From: JAPUDS01 sp050258575
GTDB taxonomy: Bacteria > Patescibacteriota > Saccharimonadia > Saccharimonadales > Saccharimonadaceae
Assembly (NCBI GenBank): GCA_050258575.1
Contig: JBLMYZ010000033.1
Coordinates: 1-8,930, forward strand
DNA length: 8,930 nt
Direction: 5' to 3'
In this document: in pieces, positions 1 to 6,743 of the stretch
Numbering within the stretch: the stretch's first letter is position 1
Layout of the letters: every line of letters begins with the position of its first letter
Program-made: the position numbers and the translations under genes
Notes under the pieces: model-generated
What the model saw: only the letters and a program-made list of their open reading frames with translations
Databases searched by the model: none
What the model was told of the DNA's origin: nothing

Positions 1-26
1 AGTTAGTATATCTTGTTTCGAGGCAA

Positions 27-644
27 TTAGCGAATCTCGTAGCCCGGGAGGAAGTCAGAGACTATACGAAAGCAAGAAAAGTAATATCTTGTTGTAGATA
101 ATTTTTCGTCAGTCGTAACAGAAGTTCTACAATCTATATCACTATCGTGAATGTTTGTATATCTAATCTCAAAGGTCTCACCAGACTTATCTAATAGCCT
201 ATGCACATTACCGGCATTTATAACACTATAACCTACCGTATTAGTTATAAGTTCTTGCATTTTTTCTTTCCGAAAGCTTAAATCTTCGAGTGAGTTATAT
301 GTAATTTCTCCAGAACCACCACAACGAATTATCCCTTCTCCATATTTAGCACTTGACTGCCCACAATATCTTAAAATATTACTGGATTTCTCGTGATCAA
401 TTTGTTTGTCATTTACTAATTTTATACTGCTGTCATATAAGTTACCAAGCGAGGCGATCGACTCCTCCAGATTAACTACTCTTTGTTGTTCTGTCATTGT
501 CGGCTCAGTGATCAATTTATAACCGATAAATAACATGCCAATACCCACTAAAACACCGATTACGACAATAATTATTCTTATAGTCGTATACGACAACGTT
601 TCATTTTTTGTCTGAGTATTTTTCTTTTTCTTGTTCTTCGTCAT
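27..644 (-). CDS. Hypothetical single-pass membrane protein, 205 aa
   Basis: I do not recognise this protein. Its N-terminus is strongly basic (Lys-rich, residues 2-13), followed by one hydrophobic segment at about residues 22-44. The remaining 160 residues are polar, so the likely topology is a short cytoplasmic tail with an external C-terminal domain. That domain has four cysteines (94, 108, 172, 191), enough for two disulfides, which fits an exported location. The ATG at 644 is preceded by AAGG at short spacing and, just upstream, by a TACAAT box that could drive a leaderless transcript. It is the last leftward gene, 27 bp after the esterase stop codon. The DNA is very AT-rich: 37 G/C in the 120 bases at 61-180, against 43 of 60 in part of the ligase gene, so it may have been acquired separately. 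The reading frame is secure; the function is unknown. Confidence 0.75.
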   Translation of the reverse strand: MTKNKKKKNTQTKNETLSYTTIRIIIVVIGVLVGIGMLFIGYKLITEPTMTEQQRVVNLEESIASLGNLYDSSIKLVNDKQIDHEKSSNILRYCGQSSAKYGEGIIRCGGSGEITYNSLEDLSFRKEKMQELITNTVGYSVINAGNVHRLLDKSGETFEIRYTNIHDSDIDCRTSVTTDEKLSTTRYYFSCFRIVSDFLPGYEIR

Positions 645-650
645 AGCCTT

Positions 651-656
651 ATTGTA
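651..656 (-). promoter_or_regulatory. Candidate -10 box for the 205-aa membrane protein gene
   Basis: On the minus strand the hexamer TACAAT (5 of 6 to TATAAT) lies 6 nt before the ATG at 644. That would put the transcription start at or next to the start codon. I see no convincing -35 hexamer at 16-18 bp upstream (best is TTTCCT), and the region overlaps the end of the esterase gene. Support comes mainly from the same arrangement before other genes in this window. Confidence 0.35.
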
Positions 657-671
657 CCGGGTAGATGAAAA

Positions 672-3497
672 TTAGGAAATACGCTTACGTAAAAGAAATA
701 CTACTACACCTACGCACGCCACCGCTGCACCTACAGCTATTAACCAAGATATCGATAATGAATCTCGTTTACTGTTGTCGTCCACGACAGAACTTTGGTT
801 ACGTGAGGGCTCTGCAGGAACGGATTTCTCCTTTTTCAAGCTTGTCTCATCAAGAGTAGCGGAGTCTGAGGATGAGAGGCTTGTACTACGGACGTCTGGC
901 GGCTGTGAAATTGTGGACAAGAGTAGTTCCGTTGTTTGATCGTGAGGGTATAAAGCAGCAACACTCGTGGTCGGTTCAGGCCGCACTACATCCATCACTT
1001 CATGAATATCTACATCACACGCGTCATCAACCCCATCTTTGTCATAATCAATCCCCAGTGTCGTTCCAAAAACGCAGGCTTCGTCCTCATTTTTCACACC
1101 ATCCCCGTCATAGTCGTCATCGCTCGCAACCACCAGCACATGTTGCATAAAATCATATTTGACGCCGTTTTCATACTCGTACAAAACATGGATTTCGTGT
1201 ATCCCGGGCGGAGTGTCTGGCGGTATGTCAAACGTCCCCGCAGCAATCCCATCTGCTCCAATCGTCATAGTCCCTAGGGTCGTTGGTGTTGAATGCAACT
1301 GCACCGTTAATACAGCCCCAATATTTACGAGACTCATTGTCTGACTAACGTTCAAAACAATACGAACAGCCTGGCTAGGCGTCACCTCGTTTGATGTTGT
1401 TAGGTCGCGTAGTATCTCGCGATGAGTCGAATCGTCTAGTGTGTTGTCGGTATCCCCGACTAGTTTTTGATACGCATCCTCAGGTGGACGTACATCATCT
1501 GGCAACGCCTCCGGCGAAGACATGGTGAGCGAGAAGTCGTCAGTTTGTCGGCGGATCTTTTTTGCAATCAGCATCTGACCAAACGCGTTTGGATGAAAAC
1601 TTTCCGAGAAATAATTCATGAGCGGCTGCCCGCTAGACGCATTCGCAGTGTTATACACCAGACCATTCACCGCCTGTCCCCACCGGGAACAAATCCTGTA
1701 ATCTTTCGGAGCGATGTCATCGCTAACGATGAACGCATCAGCCACGTCGATATACCTAACACCTGCCTTCTTTGCAGCCAGCTCGATTGAAGCGTTGAGA
1801 TAATCGACGAGCGCATTTGCAAACTTCCGTTCTTCTAAATCCATAAAACCGTTACATACTTTGTCTTCCGTGACGAGTCGCGGATAACCGACAACATATA
1901 GCCGCGGCGCAGGACCAGCCATATTTGATTTGACCTTCTCGTAGGTTCGTGCCAGCTCAGGAATTTTAGAAGCGATAAGATCAGCAACATACTCGCGATT
2001 ATCGCGGCTGGCGTAACAATCGGCATTGAGAACGCAGGCCGTCACGATATCTCCAAAGCCAATATCGTTGCCGCCGATTGTTAACGTTGCAACGGTTGGT
2101 TTTTGATAATCCAAAACAGATCTCTGGGGAATGTATCCTGGCCTGTTATAAATACGCGACCTATCAATCAAGTCCCGAACTTCTTCCTCGCTTCTTGATT
2201 GGGGATCTGAGTCTATATATTTTTCATTTGATACACTATTCACATCTCTCATCATCGCTCCGCTACATGCGATGGAGTCGTAGTTTTTCAGCTCTAGAGC
2301 TTTTCCCAACACCTCCGAATATGTATTTTTGGACTGGTGGCATTTGTTGTAATTATTTTCGTCCGTATAAACATCTGTCCCAGTGTAGTAACCTCCCGCA
2401 CCCTCACCAGAACTAAATGAATCCCCAAGCGCCAAATATTTTTCCGGCGGCACAAAACTCGGCACAGATACTGCCCACTGCGCATACTCCCATTTCGTCG
2501 TTGCCGTATTAACGCCCACATTCATTACTAGATTACTCTCGTTTGTAAACCGCACGCCATCAACACTAAATTGTCTTCCAGCGGGAACTCCAAACATTTC
2601 TCTCAAACTGTCAATGTTAACATCCTCAACAGCACAATTTCGTGACACAAAACGACCTCTATCAGCCCCACAATGATCCAAGTCGTATATATGTAGTCCA
2701 TCATAAGAACTATAGATCGCAACAAAGCGGCCGCTATTACTCACGTCTAATGACAAATGAGAGTCACTATTCTCCGGTGGAGCAAACGGTAAAATCTCAT
2801 ACCCACCGCTCGAAAGGTCAATACGAACCATCACACCTTCGTCATTATTGCCAGCACCAAACACCATCCAACGTGAGTTATCTGAAAAGGCAATTGCTCC
2901 GGTACTGTTAATACCGGATGGTTTTCCTGAATCGTCTTGCAATTCAAAATCATAATCGCTAGACCGCTCTAGCCAGATATTACCATATGTACCCCGCTTT
3001 ACCCTAGAAAATGTAGACCGAAAGTCATCAGCTATCCATAAGCTCCTGTTATAGTGCGAAACCACCACCAACCGATTAGTGTTTGGCGCTAGAAACACAG
3101 TACTGGACTCGTTAAGTGTTCTATAGGTAGCAGCACTATCTGTTAGCTTCACTAAATATTTGCCATTTAAACCGGCTATTCCTGCCTGCCACCTGTCGAA
3201 ATCACCGCTAGCTGCCTTTATATAACACCCGTAGGATTCACTATCAGCATAGTATGAGTTCCACGCCCAGACAAAATCCCTCGTGATCGACATCTTGTGT
3301 TCGCATGGCACATTTTCATACAGGCTCGACTGAGAGTCGGTAACCGTCATATCTTTCACTTTTACTACCTGCCAATTTTTTTGTCCTACCCACTCCGTCT
3401 CGGAAATTTCGGCATACGCAGGTTTCGCCATCATTAAAATGGTCATAGCCCCAAGGAAAACACCCACACCCATCAGTATCGACAGTCGATATCGCAT
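672..3497 (-). CDS. Exported, membrane-anchored SGNH/GDSL esterase with propeller-like N-terminal region
   Basis: Secreted ester hydrolase of the SGNH superfamily, closest by motif to the Streptomyces scabies esterase (SEST-like) group. Numbering is from the ATG at 3497 (941 aa). Residues 1-29 form a signal peptide ending in AYA. Residues 30-347 contain repeated beta-strand stretches (FSDNSRWMVFG, VSNSGRFVAIYSS) typical of a beta-propeller. The SGNH domain is about 353-650: GDSFSSGEG with Ser360, ACSGA with Gly413, GGND at 475-478, and SFHPN with His635. A beta-sandwich-like domain follows (702-792), then two DxDxDG-type calcium loops (793-828), a Ser/Thr-rich linker (832-912), a membrane helix (about 917-936) and a basic tail. 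Twelve extracytoplasmic cysteines fit oxidised pairs. The substrate is unknown; an O-acyl group on the locus glycan or an envelope lipid is plausible. A TTG at 3536 would add 13 residues, but ATG gives a better signal peptide and sits 10 nt after a -10-like box. Confidence 0.9.
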   Translation of the reverse strand: MRYRLSILMGVGVFLGAMTILMMAKPAYAEISETEWVGQKNWQVVKVKDMTVTDSQSSLYENVPCEHKMSITRDFVWAWNSYYADSESYGCYIKAASGDFDRWQAGIAGLNGKYLVKLTDSAATYRTLNESSTVFLAPNTNRLVVVSHYNRSLWIADDFRSTFSRVKRGTYGNIWLERSSDYDFELQDDSGKPSGINSTGAIAFSDNSRWMVFGAGNNDEGVMVRIDLSSGGYEILPFAPPENSDSHLSLDVSNSGRFVAIYSSYDGLHIYDLDHCGADRGRFVSRNCAVEDVNIDSLREMFGVPAGRQFSVDGVRFTNESNLVMNVGVNTATTKWEYAQWAVSVPSFVPPEKYLALGDSFSSGEGAGGYYTGTDVYTDENNYNKCHQSKNTYSEVLGKALELKNYDSIACSGAMMRDVNSVSNEKYIDSDPQSRSEEEVRDLIDRSRIYNRPGYIPQRSVLDYQKPTVATLTIGGNDIGFGDIVTACVLNADCYASRDNREYVADLIASKIPELARTYEKVKSNMAGPAPRLYVVGYPRLVTEDKVCNGFMDLEERKFANALVDYLNASIELAAKKAGVRYIDVADAFIVSDDIAPKDYRICSRWGQAVNGLVYNTANASSGQPLMNYFSESFHPNAFGQMLIAKKIRRQTDDFSLTMSSPEALPDDVRPPEDAYQKLVGDTDNTLDDSTHREILRDLTTSNEVTPSQAVRIVLNVSQTMSLVNIGAVLTVQLHSTPTTLGTMTIGADGIAAGTFDIPPDTPPGIHEIHVLYEYENGVKYDFMQHVLVVASDDDYDGDGVKNEDEACVFGTTLGIDYDKDGVDDACDVDIHEVMDVVRPEPTTSVAALYPHDQTTELLLSTISQPPDVRSTSLSSSDSATLDETSLKKEKSVPAEPSRNQSSVVDDNSKRDSLSISWLIAVGAAVACVGVVVFLLRKRIS

Positions 3498-3507
3498 ATA
3501 TAGCTTT

Positions 3508-3536
3508 ACTCTACTCCTCAAAAAACCGAAAATCAA
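3508..3536 (-). promoter_or_regulatory. Candidate promoter for the esterase gene
   Basis: Minus strand: TTGATT (3531-3536) as -35, a 17-bp spacer, and TAGAGT (3508-3513) as -10, ending 10 nt before the ATG at 3497. Each box matches 4 of 6 consensus bases and the spacing is ideal. A GAGGAG in the spacer is 16 nt from the ATG, too far for a normal Shine-Dalgarno site, so a leaderless start is the simpler reading. Confidence 0.35.
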
Positions 3537-3547
3537 TCAGTTTTCAG
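3520..3547 (-). terminator. Weak candidate intrinsic terminator at the ligase gene end
   Basis: On the minus strand CTGAAAA (3547-3541) can pair with TTTTCGG (3532-3526) through a 7-bp stem containing one G-U pair, with an 8-nt loop, followed directly by six T (3525-3520). The stem is A/T-rich and so marginal. It overlaps the ligase stop codon, and the esterase -35-like box lies within the loop and part of the stem. If active, it would partly uncouple the esterase gene from the ligase transcript. Confidence 0.25.
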
Positions 3548-4890
3548 CAGCTTTTTTCAGGCGCATTTTGGCTAGCGAGCACAGCCCCGGCGAGTAGCCA
3601 CCAGGTGATGCTCAACGGATCGTCGCTCCAAATATGCAGCAGTAGCCCGACAACACCAATCGTCACGCCGCAAATAAACACCCAGAGTGCCAACCGATCA
3701 CTGCGGCGCGCCCACAAACCACGCATGACGACAACAAAAAGCACTAGCCAGACACCCAGGCCGACAACACCGTATTCTTCCGCAACCTGAACATAGTAGC
3801 TCTCTGCGATTCGCGGCTCATCACCATACACCGAAGCAGGACCAGCACAGCCGGCGCCGCAACCCAACGGATCCGCCAGTACGCGCTCTGCTCCAGCGGC
3901 CGTTGCCGCCAGGTGATCGTCTGTCGAGCCGGTCGTCAAACTCGTGTCCTGCGGTGACGAATGAAATACCTGCAACCGCAGCGACGGTATAGAAAAAGCC
4001 GCAAACAGCAGCGCGAGCAAAGCGAGCACAACCCCTACACCACTCACAAAGATCCGCCGTAACAATATCTTTTTTTCATACGCCACCGCGCCCAGCAACA
4101 CGACAAACCCGGCAATCATCCCTAACCAAACACTCCGCCCAGAACTAGCGACGATCGCAGCCGAAAACAGCGCGAGCAAAGCATACTTTTTCCATGGCCG
4201 CACCACGGTCAGCATGGTAAGCATTAGCGGCAACAACATAAACGCCCCAAACTCGTTCGGCCCGCGCAGCGTTCCAAACGCTCGCCGCGTCGTTTCTTTT
4301 TCGCTAATGAGCGACAACGGGGCGATACTGACGCCTTTTTCGTAGCCAAACTGTTGCATAAAATCCGCCGGCATATAGCTCACTTGCCACAACCCAAAAA
4401 ATGCAACCACCGCGCTGGCAGCCAAAAAATACCGAACAAACGGCTGCCGCCACCGTTGCCATAGTTCCGGCGCAAACCACACCACAGCAAACGCTAGCAC
4501 AGCCGCCGCGACATAGCGCAGCGTCATAGCAAGCCCGCCAAACAGCGGAGCCACCTGCAACTCCGAGCTATTTACCGCCGTTACGAGCGCTACGACCAGG
4601 GCAAAAACAACCGCCGCAACAACAAACGGCTGGCGGAGCAACACACGAAGCCGGGTACTATCTGCCAACAGCCAACCCAACAACAGTAGTATACCTACTA
4701 GCAGCAGCAATTCTTTCCACACCTTCCAAAAAAGCAATTGTCCGGTATACATTCCTGCCCAGGTGGAAAAAAATGCATGAAACGGCAATACACAAACAAC
4801 GGCAGCGAGCAGCCAGAACAATATCTGTAGCGTGCGCGGTGTTTTGACAGTGTGTTGCATCTTACTGACTAGTATACCCTGTTTACTCAT
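3544..4890 (-). CDS. O-antigen ligase / Wzy-type polymerase family membrane protein
   Basis: Polytopic membrane protein of the O-antigen ligase/polymerase superfamily (Wzy_C-like), expected to transfer or polymerise lipid-linked glycan outside the cytoplasmic membrane. From the ATG at 4890 it is 448 aa with about 11-12 hydrophobic segments (roughly 20-38, 53-74, 86-104, 120-141, 153-168, 211-247 in two, 252-270, 280-301, 370-390, 399-418, 426-440). Family hallmarks are RGPNEFG (209-215) at the start of a helix, SSGRS (249-253), and a large external loop with ADPLGCGAG followed by ESYYVQVAEEYGVVG before a helix. Two cysteines (344, 348) sit in this loop. The DNA is GC-rich. The start is uncertain: TTG 4896 adds two residues, and ATG 4860, 10 nt after TATACT, would remove ten. 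Ligase versus polymerase cannot be decided from sequence. Its stop lies 46 bp before the preferred esterase start. Confidence 0.87.
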   Translation of the reverse strand: MSKQGILVSKMQHTVKTPRTLQILFWLLAAVVCVLPFHAFFSTWAGMYTGQLLFWKVWKELLLLVGILLLLGWLLADSTRLRVLLRQPFVVAAVVFALVVALVTAVNSSELQVAPLFGGLAMTLRYVAAAVLAFAVVWFAPELWQRWRQPFVRYFLAASAVVAFFGLWQVSYMPADFMQQFGYEKGVSIAPLSLISEKETTRRAFGTLRGPNEFGAFMLLPLMLTMLTVVRPWKKYALLALFSAAIVASSGRSVWLGMIAGFVVLLGAVAYEKKILLRRIFVSGVGVVLALLALLFAAFSIPSLRLQVFHSSPQDTSLTTGSTDDHLAATAAGAERVLADPLGCGAGCAGPASVYGDEPRIAESYYVQVAEEYGVVGLGVWLVLFVVVMRGLWARRSDRLALWVFICGVTIGVVGLLLHIWSDDPLSITWWLLAGAVLASQNAPEKSC

Positions 4891-4909
4891 CTTCAAAGTA
4901 CCATATAAT
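4882..4909 (+). promoter_or_regulatory. Promoter for the rightward glycan operon
   Basis: Plus strand TTTACT (4882-4887), a 16-bp spacer, then a perfect TATAAT (4904-4909). The ATG of the phosphotransferase gene begins only 11 nt further on and there is no Shine-Dalgarno sequence between them, so the mRNA probably has a leader of no more than a few nucleotides. Confidence 0.6.
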
Positions 4910-4931
4910 AGAACATATCTATGCGAAACAA
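4905..4931 (-). promoter_or_regulatory. Candidate leftward promoter overlapping the rightward one
   Basis: Minus strand TATTAT (4910-4905) overlaps the rightward TATAAT, with TTGTTT (4931-4926) 15 bp upstream as a weak -35. It ends 14 nt before the ligase ATG at 4890. A second possible -10, TATACT (4876-4871), lies 10 nt before the alternative ATG at 4860. At least one leftward promoter is needed in this 30-bp divergent gap; which one is used is not clear. Confidence 0.4.
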
Positions 4932-6339
4932 TGCCAGCATTATCTTTCGGTTCTCTCTCGCACTTGGCGACATGTTAGCGCTGGTGCTGTCGTTTACCGC
5001 TGCATATATTTTACGCGTCACACTTGACCCGCGGCCGTTCCCGAATGCCATCGACTCTGCGACATTCATTAGCTCGGTGTTCTTCATGTTGCCACTGTGG
5101 GTCCTGATATTTTATATGCTCGGTCTGTATTCGAGCCGTATTTATGAATACAAAACGCGCGAAGCTTCTCGTCTGTTCGTTGCCGCGCTCCTCGGTATCA
5201 TGATGATGGTGAGCTACAGCTTTTTCGTCTCGGTCCCGTTGTTTCCTGCCAAAGTCGTCGCTGTCTACGCCGGTCTGATCGGGTTTGTCTTGCTGGTCTG
5301 CTTCCGAACCGTGCTGCGGATCGTACGCTATATCGCGCTCGACCATCGGCACGGGCTACAACGGCTGGTGATTATCGGTAACGACGAAGCAACCGTCAGT
5401 CTCGCGACCTATCTCGCGAACAACCCGCGTTCCGGCTACCACATCGCTGGAATCGTCGCCGACAAACAGTATATTGTCCCGACGCTAAAGAAAAAATATT
5501 ACGATACACTCGAAGAAGCAGTCGAAAAAGGCCAGGCCGATGTTGTCATGCAGACTGACTCGAAAAAAAGCGACGCGGTGTATGACTTTGCGGTCAACCA
5601 CCACCTGCGCTACCAATACGTCCCGTCGCACCGCGCGCTCGAAACTACCAAACACTCGACGGAAATTATCGGCACTTCGCCGGTTATCATCGTCCAAACC
5701 ACGCCGCTCATCGGCTATGGCCAAGTAGTCAAACGCATCGTCGACATCGTCGGCAGCGTTCTCGCGCTCGTCATCACCTCGCCGCTCTGGCTACTGGTTG
5801 CATTGCTCATGAAACTATTTGAGCCTCACGCGCCGGTTTTTTTCACACAAAAACGACTCACAAAACACAACAAAACCATCGGTATTTACAAATTCCGCAC
5901 CATGAAACCAGCCTATAACGGTCTCAGCCCAGAAGACGCATTCGCCAAAATGGGTAAGCCTGAACTCGGCGAACTCTACCGCAAAAACGGCGATCAGCTC
6001 GTCAACGACCCGCGGATCAGCCAAATCGGAAGGTTTCTGCGCAGTTTTTCGCTCGACGAACTGCCACAACTCATGAACGTTCTAAAAGGCGACATCAGTC
6101 TAGTCGGACCGCGCGCTCTCGTACCAAGCGAGCTGCGCCAATACCCACAAAAACACCTTATTTTATCGGTCAAATCCGGTCTGACCGGCCTCGCGCAAAT
6201 CTCGGGCCGCCGCGACATCAGCTTCGACGACCGCCGCGCACTCGACATCTACTACGTCCACAACTGGTCGCTCTGGCTCGACATCCAAATCATCTTCAAA
6301 ACCATCTGGTACGTGCTGTTTCGGAAGGGAGCTGTTTAG
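4921..6339 (+). CDS. Polyprenyl-phosphate sugar-1-phosphate transferase (long-form phosphoglycosyl transferase)
   Basis: Transfers a sugar-1-phosphate from a nucleotide sugar to undecaprenyl phosphate at the cytoplasmic membrane, the first step of surface glycan assembly. The 472-aa length and layout match the WbaP/WcaJ long form. There are about four N-terminal membrane helices (11-32, 48-70, 83-105, 112-131) and a Rossmann-like CoA_binding_3-type domain with LVIIGNDEA (149-157). A hydrophobic re-entrant segment (268-299) precedes the catalytic bacterial sugar transferase domain. Catalytic-domain motifs are KRIVD (271-275), KFRTM (324-328), NDPR (362-365), SLDELPQLMNVLKGD (377-391) with the Asp379-Glu380 dyad, SLVGPR (393-398) and GLTGLAQISGR (420-430). 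The sugar cannot be named. It is the first gene of the rightward set, with a strong -10 box 11 nt before its ATG and no Shine-Dalgarno site. The S23 unit begins a few bases after its stop. Confidence 0.95.
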   Translation: MRNNASIIFRFSLALGDMLALVLSFTAAYILRVTLDPRPFPNAIDSATFISSVFFMLPLWVLIFYMLGLYSSRIYEYKTREASRLFVAALLGIMMMVSYSFFVSVPLFPAKVVAVYAGLIGFVLLVCFRTVLRIVRYIALDHRHGLQRLVIIGNDEATVSLATYLANNPRSGYHIAGIVADKQYIVPTLKKKYYDTLEEAVEKGQADVVMQTDSKKSDAVYDFAVNHHLRYQYVPSHRALETTKHSTEIIGTSPVIIVQTTPLIGYGQVVKRIVDIVGSVLALVITSPLWLLVALLMKLFEPHAPVFFTQKRLTKHNKTIGIYKFRTMKPAYNGLSPEDAFAKMGKPELGELYRKNGDQLVNDPRISQIGRFLRSFSLDELPQLMNVLKGDISLVGPRALVPSELRQYPQKHLILSVKSGLTGLAQISGRRDISFDDRRALDIYYVHNWSLWLDIQIIFKTIWYVLFRKGAV

Positions 6340-6343
6340 GGTA

Positions 6344-6369
6344 TGGGGATTAGTAGATGGTAGATGGGG
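6344..6369 (+). repeat. Left inverted-repeat arm (G-rich)
   Basis: The first 20 bases are TGGGGATTAGTAGATGGTAG, and the arm continues to a GGGG run. It holds two tandem copies of TAGATGG (6354-6360, 6361-6367). The S23-family start codon (6357) lies inside the arm. It pairs with the C-rich right arm at 6747-6779. Confidence 0.65.
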
Positions 6370-6743
6370 TTAGAACAAGCGCTCAGAGATTCGAGGATTT
6401 GGAGGCATGGAACACTGCTATAGATCTTGCTGCAAATATATATACTCTGACAGCCCATTACCCAAAGTCTGAGATTTATGCCATGACTAGCCAGATGCGA
6501 CGAGCTGCGTATTCCGTATCGGCCAATATTGCCGAAGGGTTCGGGAGGTTTGGACTGAAAGAAAAGATTCAATTTTACCGTATTGCGAGTGGCTCTCTCA
6601 CTGAACTAAAAAGTTTCTGTTACCTGTCGTCTAAACTCGGTTACATATCGTCAGAGGATCTACCATCCATCCTCGAAGACATCGAGACAACTCATAAGCT
6701 AACGAACGCGCTTATTCGCTCAATAAAGGAAAGGGTCTTGTGA
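6357..6743 (+). CDS. Four helix bundle protein, S23/23S rRNA intervening-sequence family
   Basis: Small all-helical protein of the S23 family (PF05635/TIGR02436 type), first known from intervening sequences of 23S rRNA and related to the Avd accessory protein of diversity-generating retroelements. Members form oligomeric helical bundles; a nucleic-acid-associated role is suspected but unproven. The full-length 128-aa product has the family signatures RFEDLEAW (11-18), SQMRRAAYSVSANIAEGFGR (45-64) and FYRIASGSLTELKSF (73-87). No catalytic motif is visible. The start at 6357 is the only usable upstream codon in frame and lies in the left repeat arm, so residues 1-6 are repeat-encoded. There is no clear Shine-Dalgarno site. 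Its TGA overlaps the next gene's GTG. The lower G/C content than both neighbours suggests acquisition. Here it interrupts an otherwise coherent glycan operon. Confidence 0.92.
   Translation: MVDGVRTSAQRFEDLEAWNTAIDLAANIYTLTAHYPKSEIYAMTSQMRRAAYSVSANIAEGFGRFGLKEKIQFYRIASGSLTELKSFCYLSSKLGYISSEDLPSILEDIETTHKLTNALIRSIKERVL
6726..6735 (+). promoter_or_regulatory. Ribosome binding site for the first GT4 gene, inside the S23 gene
   Basis: AAGGA (6726-6730) and AAGGG (6731-6735) lie 9 and 4 nt before the GTG at 6740. Together they support this GTG as the start. The site belongs to the 3' end of the S23-family coding sequence, so translation of the glycosyltransferase depends on sequence brought by that unit. 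Confidence 0.55.

Noticed and set aside
806..868. Sortase-type anchoring of the esterase because of its C-terminal hydrophobic helix and basic tail.
   Set aside because: No LPXTG-like motif precedes the helix (SKRDSLSIS instead), so simple membrane anchoring is more likely.
665..2911. Several plus-strand open frames of 60-110 codons opposite the esterase gene.
   Set aside because: All are antisense to a gene with clear signal peptide and catalytic motifs; they lack start signals and look like shadow frames.
3498..3536. TTG start of the esterase at 3536.
   Set aside because: No Shine-Dalgarno site precedes it, it would lengthen the signal peptide n-region awkwardly, and the ATG at 3497 has a better context.
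5011..5352. Minus-strand open frame with a His-rich stretch.
   Set aside because: It lies fully antisense to the well-supported phosphotransferase gene, has no recognisable family, and is composition-driven.
6339..6369. G-quadruplex in the left repeat arm.
   Set aside because: Only three runs of three or more G plus one GG are present, so a standard four-run motif is not met on this strand.
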